DNA from: Bathymodiolus azoricus thioautotrophic gill symbiont
GTDB lineage: Bacteria > Pseudomonadota > Gammaproteobacteria > PS1 > Pseudothioglobaceae
Reading direction: 5' to 3'
Length of the DNA: 15,029 bases
Assembly (NCBI RefSeq): GCF_001298715.1
Contig: NZ_CDSC02000034.1
Coordinates: 1 to 15,029 of the forward strand
In this document: positions 8,834-15,029 of the stretch, piece after piece
How the letters are laid out: the number at the start of each line of letters is the position of its first letter
Numbering within the stretch: the stretch's first letter is position 1
Translations under genes and position numbers: made by a program
The notes under the pieces: generated by a model
The model's input: the letters and a program-made list of their open reading frames with translations, nothing else
The model's database searches: none
What the model was told of the DNA's origin: nothing

Positions 8834-9448
8834 ATGATGAATTCTGAACAAATAATTTTTTATATATTTTCATTTTGGTTTATTGCCAGTTCGTTGGCAA
8901 TGATTTTCTCGCGTAATGCAGCGAAAGCTGTGCTATTTTTAATTTTGGCATTTTTCTCCGCAGCAAGTATTTGGCTTTTACTTGAGGCAGAATTTTTAGC
9001 AATTACTTTGATTTTGGTTTATGTTGGCGCAGTCATGGTATTGTTCTTGTTTGTTATTAAAATGTTGAATATTGATAAATCTACTTTGCGTGCAAAGTTT
9101 GCTGGTTATCTGCCACTTGGTTTGTTGGTGGCAGCTATCATTGTTACTGAAATGGCAATGGTATTGGGTTATAACCAGTTTGGTTTGGGTGTGATGGCAG
9201 CACCAGCAAGACACGGCGCAGACTATAGCAATATTACCGTTTTGGCATTACAACTTTATACTGACTATATTTATTCATTTGAATTGGCGGCAGTACTGTT
9301 ATTAATTGCGATTATTGCAGCAATTACCTTGGTGCACCGTAAAGAAGTTAATCGCAAAGGTCAATCAATTTCAGAGCAGGTTAAAGTTCAAGCAAAAGAC
9401 AGAGTGCGTTTGGTTTCAATTACCCCAAAAAACAAGGAGAATAAATAA
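8834..9448 (+). CDS. nuoJ: NADH-quinone oxidoreductase subunit J
   Basis: NuoJ (ND6 homologue) is a membrane subunit of the heel. Its third helix contains a pi-bulge thought to transmit conformational change to the proton pumps. The 204-residue protein has five predicted hydrophobic segments, and the conserved third-helix region reads [20 protein letters not shown], followed by MLN. The C-terminal about 35 residues are basic and polar, presumably in the cytoplasm. Two consecutive ATG codons (8834 and 8837) are possible starts; I keep the first because it abuts the nuoI stop. The TAA stop overlaps the nuoK ATG (TAATG). Confidence 0.94.
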   Translation: MMNSEQIIFYIFSFWFIASSLAMIFSRNAAKAVLFLILAFFSAASIWLLLEAEFLAITLILVYVGAVMVLFLFVIKMLNIDKSTLRAKFAGYLPLGLLVAAIIVTEMAMVLGYNQFGLGVMAAPARHGADYSNITVLALQLYTDYIYSFELAAVLLLIAIIAAITLVHRKEVNRKGQSISEQVKVQAKDRVRLVSITPKNKENK

Positions 9449-9753
9449 TGATTAGTTTGAGTGATTATTTAATTCTAAGCGCCATTATTTTTTGTATTGG
9501 CTTGGTCGGTATTTTTGTTAATCGAACCAATATCATCACCTTGTTGATGTGTGTTGAGCTGATTTTGGTAGCGGTAAATACTAATTTTATTGCTTTTTCT
9601 TATTTCTTGGGCAATGAAGCAGGGCAGATCTTTGTCTTCTTTATCTTGACGGTAGCAGCAGCAGAAGTTGCAATTGGATTAGCGATTCTAACTTTATTGT
9701 TTAGAATTAGAGGCTCTATCAGTGTTGATGTCACTAACAGTTTAAAAGGATAA
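9448..9753 (+). CDS. nuoK: NADH-quinone oxidoreductase subunit K
   Basis: NuoK (ND4L homologue) is a three-helix membrane subunit that links the quinone cavity to the antiporter-like subunits through a chain of charged residues. The 101-residue protein keeps both key membrane glutamates, Glu37 in [13 protein letters not shown] and Glu73 in [12 protein letters not shown]. The length is typical. AAGGAGA (9434-9440), 7 nt before the ATG, is one of the best ribosome sites in the operon. It may offset the one-base overlap with nuoJ by ensuring independent initiation. Confidence 0.97.
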   Translation: MISLSDYLILSAIIFCIGLVGIFVNRTNIITLLMCVELILVAVNTNFIAFSYFLGNEAGQIFVFFILTVAAAEVAIGLAILTLLFRIRGSISVDVTNSLKG

Positions 9754-9766
9754 ATTAGAGTAAGTT

Positions 9767-11728
9767 ATGGAAAAAATTTATTTAACAATTGCACTTTCAC
9801 CTTTACTAGGCGCCATTATTGCAGGATTTTTTGGTCGCACATTGGGTCGACATGTCACGCATACGATTACGATTTTGGGTGTATTGGTTTCTACTGTGCT
9901 TGCGTTAGTGGTGTTTGATTATCATGTATTGGAGCAAGGCGCGGTTTTTAATCAAAATCTCTACACTTGGATGCAAATTGGTGGGCTCAATATTAGCGTT
10001 GGCTTTTTGGTAGATAATTTAACTTCTGTGATGTTGGTAGTGGTGTCATTTGTCTCTTTAATGGTGCATATCTACACTATTGGATACATGAGCCATGACA
10101 AGGATTACACCAAGTTCTTTAGTTATATCTCACTATTTACTTTTTCGATGTTTATGTTGGTGATGAGCAACAACTTTATGCAGTTGTTCTTCGGTTGGGA
10201 GGCGGTGGGCTTAGTTTCTTATCTACTGATTGGCTTTTGGCACCATAAAGAAAGTGCTGTTGAGGCCAATCTCAAGGCCTTTTTAGTTAATCGTGTGGGT
10301 GATTTTGGTTTCTTATTGGGTATTGGCTTGGTGTTAGCGTTTAGTGGCTCACTTGACTATGCAGAGGTATTTGTCAGTCTTGATAACACATTCAATCAGA
10401 CACTTTGGGGTACGGATTTAATCACTGTAATTTGTTTGTTGTTGTTCGTTGGTGCTATGGGAAAATCAGCACAAGTACCTCTCCATGTTTGGCTACCAGG
10501 TTCAATGGAAGGTCCAACGCCAATCTCAGCACTTATTCACGCAGCAACTATGGTGACTGCAGGCATCTTTATGGTGTCGCGTATGTCGCCGATGTTTGAG
10601 ATGAGTGATGTAGCGCTTACAGTAGTGATGATAGTGGGTGCAATCACAGCCTTATTTATGGGCTTGCTTGGTATCGTGCAAAATGATATTAAGAAAGTGG
10701 TTGCATATTCAACTCTATCGCAGTTGGGTTATATGACAGTTGCTTTAGGTGTGAGTGCTTATTCAGTGGCAATTTTTCACTTGATGACACACGCATTCTT
10801 TAAGGCGTTGTTATTTTTAGGTGCAGGCTCGGTGATTGTTGCTATGCATCACGAGCAAGATATTCGTAAAATGGGTGGTTTAAAAAAATACATGCCAATT
10901 ACTTACTGGACGGCTTTGATTGGCACACTAGCACTCATTGGCTTCCCTGGATTTTCTGGTTTTTATTCAAAAGATATGATTATTGAGGCGGTACACTTCT
11001 CTCAATTACCTTATGCTGATTGGGTTTATTATGCAGTAGTTGCCGGTGTATTTATTACCGCATTCTATTCATTTAGAATGTTTTTCTTGGTATTCCACGG
11101 CAAGTCGCGCGTTAAACACGAAACTACCAAACACTTACATGAGTCACCATTGTCAATCACCTTTCCATTGATAATGTTGGCAATTCCTTCGGCTGTTATT
11201 GGCTACTTAACCATTGAACCCATGTTATTTAAGGGTTGGCTGGATGAGGCTATTACCGTTACATCAAATCATATGTCTGTGGCTGAGCTAAAACAACAAT
11301 TCCACGGCGCATTAGGAATGATTTCTCATGCGCTACAAACCGTACCATTCTGGATGATGATTGGCGGTATCGTGGCTGCTTGGGTATTCTCATTGTATAG
11401 AACGCAGTGGGCTATTTGGGTGCGCTTGACTTTTAAGCGCACTAACTATGTATTGGAATCGTTATATGGTTTTGATCGTTTTAATGAAATTGTATTCGTT
11501 AATGGTATTAAAAAATTGGGGCATATTTTATGGAAAGTATCTGACTCTACAATAATTGATTCAATGATAGTTAATGGTAGCGCTAGATTCGTTGGCTTTG
11601 TTAGTTCTGTGATTCGTCCAATTCAAACGGGCTATGTTTATCATTATGCTTTCTTTATGATTTTTAGTTTATTAGTTATCTTAACTTGGGCGCTATTTAT
11701 GGGCGACAAGCCATTACTTGAGATTTGA
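9767..11728 (+). CDS. nuoL: NADH-quinone oxidoreductase subunit L
   Basis: NuoL (ND5 homologue) is the distal antiporter-like proton pump. It also carries the long lateral helix that clamps NuoM and NuoN. The 653-residue protein has the channel residues Glu145 in GWEAVGLVSYLLIGFW and Lys233 in GKSAQVPLHVWLPGSMEGPT. LIHAATMVTAG and a further lysine in VQNDIKKVVAYSTLSQLGYM also belong to the proton path. After a core of about 14 helices, the C-terminal part (about 530-630) has the amphipathic lateral-helix region, ending in a last hydrophobic helix (YAFFMIFSLLVILTWALF). It starts 13 bp after nuoK. Confidence 0.97.
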   Translation: MEKIYLTIALSPLLGAIIAGFFGRTLGRHVTHTITILGVLVSTVLALVVFDYHVLEQGAVFNQNLYTWMQIGGLNISVGFLVDNLTSVMLVVVSFVSLMVHIYTIGYMSHDKDYTKFFSYISLFTFSMFMLVMSNNFMQLFFGWEAVGLVSYLLIGFWHHKESAVEANLKAFLVNRVGDFGFLLGIGLVLAFSGSLDYAEVFVSLDNTFNQTLWGTDLITVICLLLFVGAMGKSAQVPLHVWLPGSMEGPTPISALIHAATMVTAGIFMVSRMSPMFEMSDVALTVVMIVGAITALFMGLLGIVQNDIKKVVAYSTLSQLGYMTVALGVSAYSVAIFHLMTHAFFKALLFLGAGSVIVAMHHEQDIRKMGGLKKYMPITYWTALIGTLALIGFPGFSGFYSKDMIIEAVHFSQLPYADWVYYAVVAGVFITAFYSFRMFFLVFHGKSRVKHETTKHLHESPLSITFPLIMLAIPSAVIGYLTIEPMLFKGWLDEAITVTSNHMSVAELKQQFHGALGMISHALQTVPFWMMIGGIVAAWVFSLYRTQWAIWVRLTFKRTNYVLESLYGFDRFNEIVFVNGIKKLGHILWKVSDSTIIDSMIVNGSARFVGFVSSVIRPIQTGYVYHYAFFMIFSLLVILTWALFMGDKPLLEI

Positions 11729-11743
11729 GGTTTTTATATAATT

Positions 11744-13249
11744 ATGCAAAATATTCTACTTAGTTTATTAATTTGGTTGCCAATTTTAGGTGGCGGGCTG
11801 GTTATTGTGTTGGGCAATGAACGAGCGACTACGGCTCGTTGGATGAGTTTGGCCATTGCTATTTTAGTATTTTTCATGTCACTTAGTCTATGGACGGGCT
11901 TTGACTCATCAACACACCTTATGCAATTTGTTGAAAAGAGTGCTTGGATTACACAATTCAATATTAATTATCATATAGGCGTTGACGGTATTTCTATGCC
12001 GTTGATTATTCTAACAACTTTTTCAACTGTTTTAGTGATTGGGGCAGGTTGGGAAGTCATTCAAAAACGACCGGCACATTATATGGCAGCTTTCTTAATG
12101 ATGGAAGGCTTGATTGTTGGTGTATTTTCAGCACTTGATGGGATTTTGTTCTACACTTTTTGGGAAGCATCATTGATTCCAATGCTACTCATTGTGGGCA
12201 TTTGGGGGGGTGATAATCGTATTTATGCGGCGATTAAGTTCTTCTTATACACTTTTTTAGGTTCAGTATTTATGCTGATATCACTTATTTATATGTACAA
12301 CAAAAGTGGCTCATTCTCAATTCTAGAATGGCATAATCTTAGTTTAACAGCAACAGAGCAAGCGTGGATTTTCTGGGCGTTCTTTATGGCATTTGCTGTT
12401 AAAGTGCCGATGTTTCCTGTGCATACTTGGTTGCCTGATGCACATGTTCAAGCACCAACGGGTGGTTCTGTCATACTGGCAGCGATTATGTTGAAAATGG
12501 GTGGTTATGGTTTTTTCCGTTTCTCGCTACCAATTACGCCTGATGCCTCTTTGCAATTCTCAGATGTGGTGATTGTTTTATCGCTTATTGCAGTGGTTTA
12601 TATTGGTTTTGTTGCTTTGGTGCAAAGGGATATGAAAAAACTAATCGCTTATTCTTCAATTTCACATATGGGTTTTGTAACGCTAGGCGTATTTGCTTTA
12701 TTCTTAGCTTACGACTCACAGGCGCCAGAAGGTGCCTTCCTTGGTCTAGAAGGTGCAATGGTGCAAATGATTTCACATGGCTTTATCTCGGCTGCGATGT
12801 TCCTAGTGGTTGGTGTTTTGTATGACCGCTTGCATTCAAGAGAAATTTCAACCTATGGTGGTGTGATTAACTCTATGCCGAAGTTTACGGGTTTTGCGGT
12901 GTTATTTGCAATGGCAAATGCAGGGTTGCCAGGCACCTCAGGTTTTGTGGGTGAATTTATGGTAATTTTGGGTGCTGTGCAAGCCAACATTTGGTATGCG
13001 GTATTAGCCACCACCACGCTAATCGTGGGTGCAGCTTATACATTATGGATGGTTAAGCGTGTATTTTGGGGTGTTGTTACCAATCCAGCTGTAGAAACAC
13101 TTAACGATATTAACGGCCGTGAATTCTCTATTTTAGCAATATTAGCGCTTGCTGTGCTAGTGGTAGGGTTATATCCGCAGCCAATGATTGAAGTCATGCA
13201 CACTTCAATTGAGCATTTGCTCAATCAAGCATTAACGTCTAAATTGTAA
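11744..13249 (+). CDS. nuoM: NADH-quinone oxidoreductase subunit M
   Basis: NuoM (ND4 homologue) is the middle antiporter-like proton pump. The 501-residue protein, with about 14 membrane helices as in the family, has Glu141 in FWEASLIPMLLIVGIWGG and Lys220 in AVKVPMFPVHTWLPDAHVQA. A later lysine-containing segment reads RDMKKLIAYSSISHMGFV. GAGG at the nuoL stop is 13 nt before the ATG, a rather long spacing. A run of seven G (12204-12210) encodes part of the conserved IWGG and is unusual in such AT-rich DNA, but the frame is intact. The gap to nuoN is 14 bp. Confidence 0.97.
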   Translation: MQNILLSLLIWLPILGGGLVIVLGNERATTARWMSLAIAILVFFMSLSLWTGFDSSTHLMQFVEKSAWITQFNINYHIGVDGISMPLIILTTFSTVLVIGAGWEVIQKRPAHYMAAFLMMEGLIVGVFSALDGILFYTFWEASLIPMLLIVGIWGGDNRIYAAIKFFLYTFLGSVFMLISLIYMYNKSGSFSILEWHNLSLTATEQAWIFWAFFMAFAVKVPMFPVHTWLPDAHVQAPTGGSVILAAIMLKMGGYGFFRFSLPITPDASLQFSDVVIVLSLIAVVYIGFVALVQRDMKKLIAYSSISHMGFVTLGVFALFLAYDSQAPEGAFLGLEGAMVQMISHGFISAAMFLVVGVLYDRLHSREISTYGGVINSMPKFTGFAVLFAMANAGLPGTSGFVGEFMVILGAVQANIWYAVLATTTLIVGAAYTLWMVKRVFWGVVTNPAVETLNDINGREFSILAILALAVLVVGLYPQPMIEVMHTSIEHLLNQALTSKL

Positions 13250-13263
13250 GAGGAGTTTAAATA

Positions 13264-14718
13264 ATGATAAATACTGTCCAATTTGACACAGCTTCATTAA
13301 TGGTAGCCTTGCCAGAAATATTTTTATTGAGTGCAATTGTTGTGGTTTTGTTATTAGACTTATTTTTAACCAAACCATTCAAGCAGGTAGCTTACTACTT
13401 AACGCAGTTAAGTTTACTAATCACAGGTATATTGTCGTTTAATCTCATTGGGCAGCCAGAGACAATCATTTTTGGGTATTCATTTGTCTTGGACGACTTG
13501 GCGTCAGTATTTAAAGTCTTTATGATGGCAGCAGCGATGGTGGCAATGGTTTATTCGCGTCATTATTTAATACAACATTCTTTATTTAAGGGCGAGTATT
13601 TTGTTTTGGTTATGTTGTCAATACTGGGTATGATGGTTATGGTTTCAGGCTACAGTTTGCTAACTTTGTATCTGGGTTTAGAGATTTTATCCTTATCGCT
13701 TTACACACTCATCGCTATTGCACGAAATAGAGCCGGTGCGATTGAAGCAGCACTTAAATACTTTGTCTTGGGTGCGATTGCCTCGGGTTTATTGCTTTAT
13801 GGCATGAGCATGGTTTACGGTATCAGTGGCAGTCTTAATATTGCTGAGATTGCCACCTTTGCCAATAGCACAGTATTAGCTTCAAGAGAGATACTGGTGC
13901 TTAATTTTGGCTTGGTATTTTTAGTAATTGGTATTGCTTTTAAGCTAGGTGCGGTGCCATTCCATATGTGGGTGCCAGATGTCTATCAAGGCTCACCAAC
14001 TTCAGTCACACTATTTATTTCAACGGTGCCAAAGATTGCTGCAGTTGCAATGTTGGTGCGCTTACTGGTTGATGGGCTAGGATCAATGCAGCCTTATTGG
14101 TCGGATTTATTTATGGTGCTGGCGATTTTATCTATTGCCATTGGCTCTATCGTGGCACTGATGCAAACCAATATTAAGCGAATGTTGGCATATTCAACCA
14201 TTTCACATGTTGGTTATGTTCTACTGGGTTTTGTGACTGGCGTGATTACAGGTTATAGTTCAGCAGTTTTTTATATTTTGGCTTATGTGTTGATGAGTTT
14301 AGCCGCATTTGGTATTATTATCTTGCTCAATAAAAAGGGCTTTGAAGCTGATTTGATTAGCGACTACAAAGGGCTAAGCAAGCACTCACCTTGGTTTGCG
14401 CTTATGATGTTAATGATTATGTTGTCAATGGCAGGTGTGCCACCATTTATCGGCTTCTATGCAAAATTATTCGTCTTACAACAAGTGATATCCAGCGGCA
14501 TGATCACGGTAGCAATCATTGCCGTTGTATTTGCTGTTATTAGCGCTTATTACTACCTGCAAATTATTAAATCAATGTATTTTGAAGAGGGTGATAAAGA
14601 AACAACAGTCAACGCACCAATGGATATGAAGTTGGTTTTATCAATTAATGCCGTATTAATCTTAGTTGTTGGGTTGTTCCCGGACTTTTGGATGAAATTA
14701 GCATTATCTTTGTTTTAG
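13264..14718 (+). CDS. nuoN: NADH-quinone oxidoreductase subunit N
   Basis: NuoN (ND2 homologue) is the antiporter-like proton pump nearest the heel of the membrane arm. The 484-residue protein keeps Glu140 in YLGLEILSLSLYTL and Lys227 in AFKLGAVPFHMWVPDVYQG. A later lysine segment reads TNIKRMLAYSTISHVGYVLL. AGAGGAG (13249-13255), 8 nt before the ATG, is a strong ribosome site. This is the last gene of the operon. No classic terminator follows its TAG stop; instead a short AT-rich junction leads within about 25 bp into an IS30-like transposase on the other strand. Confidence 0.97.
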   Translation: MINTVQFDTASLMVALPEIFLLSAIVVVLLLDLFLTKPFKQVAYYLTQLSLLITGILSFNLIGQPETIIFGYSFVLDDLASVFKVFMMAAAMVAMVYSRHYLIQHSLFKGEYFVLVMLSILGMMVMVSGYSLLTLYLGLEILSLSLYTLIAIARNRAGAIEAALKYFVLGAIASGLLLYGMSMVYGISGSLNIAEIATFANSTVLASREILVLNFGLVFLVIGIAFKLGAVPFHMWVPDVYQGSPTSVTLFISTVPKIAAVAMLVRLLVDGLGSMQPYWSDLFMVLAILSIAIGSIVALMQTNIKRMLAYSTISHVGYVLLGFVTGVITGYSSAVFYILAYVLMSLAAFGIIILLNKKGFEADLISDYKGLSKHSPWFALMMLMIMLSMAGVPPFIGFYAKLFVLQQVISSGMITVAIIAVVFAVISAYYYLQIIKSMYFEEGDKETTVNAPMDMKLVLSINAVLILVVGLFPDFWMKLALSLF

Positions 14719-14719
14719 T

Positions 14720-14748
14720 TTGAATTAATTCAAGGGCGAATTCAACCC
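14720..14748. repeat. nested inverted repeats at the nuoN / IS30 junction
   Basis: TTGAATTAATTCAA (14720-14733) is a perfect 14-bp palindrome. GGGCGAATTCAACCC follows at once (14734-14748), with GGG and CCC arms round a second AATTCAA. AATTCAA therefore occurs twice, 12 bp apart (14727 and 14739), and either copy can pair with TTGAATT at 14720. The position, overlapping the transposase stop, suits the terminal inverted repeat of an IS30-type element; the other end lies outside the window, so this cannot be confirmed here. Confidence 0.45.
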
Positions 14749-14771
14749 ATAAGTGCAACACTTCCATTTAA

Positions 14772-14804
14772 AAAATAGTCTTTGCCAGTCATCTTAGCAA
14801 AGAC
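14772..14804 (-). terminator. terminator-like hairpin and T-run inside the transposase end
   Basis: On the - strand GTCTTTGC (14804-14797) and GCAAAGAC (14785-14778) form a perfect 8-bp stem round an 11-nt loop. TATTTTTT follows at once (14777-14770). This has the form of an intrinsic terminator for transcripts of the transposase strand, although the stem is only half GC and lies within coding sequence. On the + strand the same stem is not followed by a T-run. Confidence 0.4.
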
Positions 14805-14810
14805 CTCAAA

Positions 14811-14827
14811 TGGGGTCTTATACCCCA
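14811..14827 (+). terminator. GC-rich hairpin, weak candidate terminator for the nuo operon
   Basis: TGGGGT (14811-14816) and ACCCCA (14822-14827) form a perfect 6-bp stem round CTTAT. On the + strand it is followed by AGCATTTTCT, a poor T-run. It is the first compact GC-rich hairpin a transcript would meet after nuoN. It overlaps codons for the conserved LGYKTPFE motif of the IS30-like transposase, so it may arise from protein constraint and not be a signal. Confidence 0.25.
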
Positions 14828-15029
14828 AGCATTTTCTAGATCTATTATTCATTAAATCTGTTGCCCTAAATGCTTCTTTCTCACTCACATTATCCAAAGC
14901 CATTCGCTTAGGGAAGAATTGCCTTAACAGTCCATTGTGATTCTCGTTTAAGCCCCTTTCCCAACTATAATACGGCTTGGCAAAGTAAGTGTTACAGTCA
15001 AGATTTTCTGCTAGCTTTTCATGCTAACT

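Larger units (their letters stand above)
14742..15029 (-). pseudogene. IS30-like transposase, C-terminal part, probably interrupted
   Basis: Read on the - strand from 15023 to the TGA at 14744-14742, this encodes a 93-residue C-terminal piece of an IS30-family DDE transposase. The family block is clear: YFAKPYYSWERGLNENHNGL, then LRQFFPKR, and later RSRKCLGYKTPFEVF. The first block includes the region of the last catalytic acidic residue. The two codons upstream that are visible read AGT TAG, so an amber stop lies in frame at 15026-15024 directly before HEKLAENLD. The family continues upstream here, so the gene is broken by a nonsense change or a nearby frameshift; the window ends too soon to say which. 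It is convergent with nuoN. Confidence 0.8.

Noticed and set aside
11737..11742. TATAAT just before nuoM
   Set aside because: It ends one base before the start codon, lacks a plausible -35 and would give a transcript missing the start. It is an AT-rich chance match.
972..13224. Many open frames of 60-90 codons antisense or out of frame within nuo genes
   Set aside because: All lie inside strongly conserved nuo coding sequence, lack recognisable motifs and are explained as shadows of the real genes.
1..15029. Composite transposon carrying nuo
   Set aside because: The two flanking transposases belong to different families and the flanks show no matching ends.

Overview
The window holds one complete, contiguous 14-gene operon for respiratory complex I (proton-pumping NADH:quinone oxidoreductase), in the order nuoA-B-C-D-E-F-G-H-I-J-K-L-M-N, all on the + strand from 489 to 14718. 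Transposase remnants of two unrelated insertion-sequence families sit at the edges. The DNA is AT-rich (roughly 40% GC by eye). Separate nuoC and nuoD, a NuoG that lacks the extra N7 cysteine set, and the canonical gene order point to a proteobacterium with the mitochondrial-like form of complex I. My best guess from overall protein character is a low-GC gammaproteobacterium of the SUP05/Thioglobus kind, free-living or symbiotic. That is an inference which only a database search could settle.

Layout. Positions 1-202 are the 3' end of an IS1380-like transposase, broken by an 8-bp tandem duplication. Positions 203-488 are non-coding. They hold a bulged hairpin, a C-free G/T-rich tract with an imperfect repeat, and a probable nuoA promoter in which a GACAAT/ATTGTC inverted repeat directly abuts a perfect TATAAT. 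Positions 489-14718 are nuoA-N, with gaps of at most 48 bp and several overlapping stop/start codons. Positions 14719-15029 are a short AT-rich junction with nested inverted repeats, then the 3' end of an IS30-like transposase on the - strand, convergent with nuoN and carrying an in-frame TAG near the window edge.

How the genes work together. NuoE, F and G form the NADH-oxidising module (FMN and Fe-S clusters). NuoB, C, D and I form the connecting arm that carries electrons to quinone through cluster N2. NuoH, A, J and K form the membrane heel and proton-transfer bridge. NuoL, M and N are the antiporter-like proton pumps. Every Fe-S ligand and key charged membrane residue I checked is present, so the complex looks fully functional. 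No accessory gene interrupts the operon, and I see no new biological system. The unusual material is confined to the promoter region and the two IS-derived flanks.
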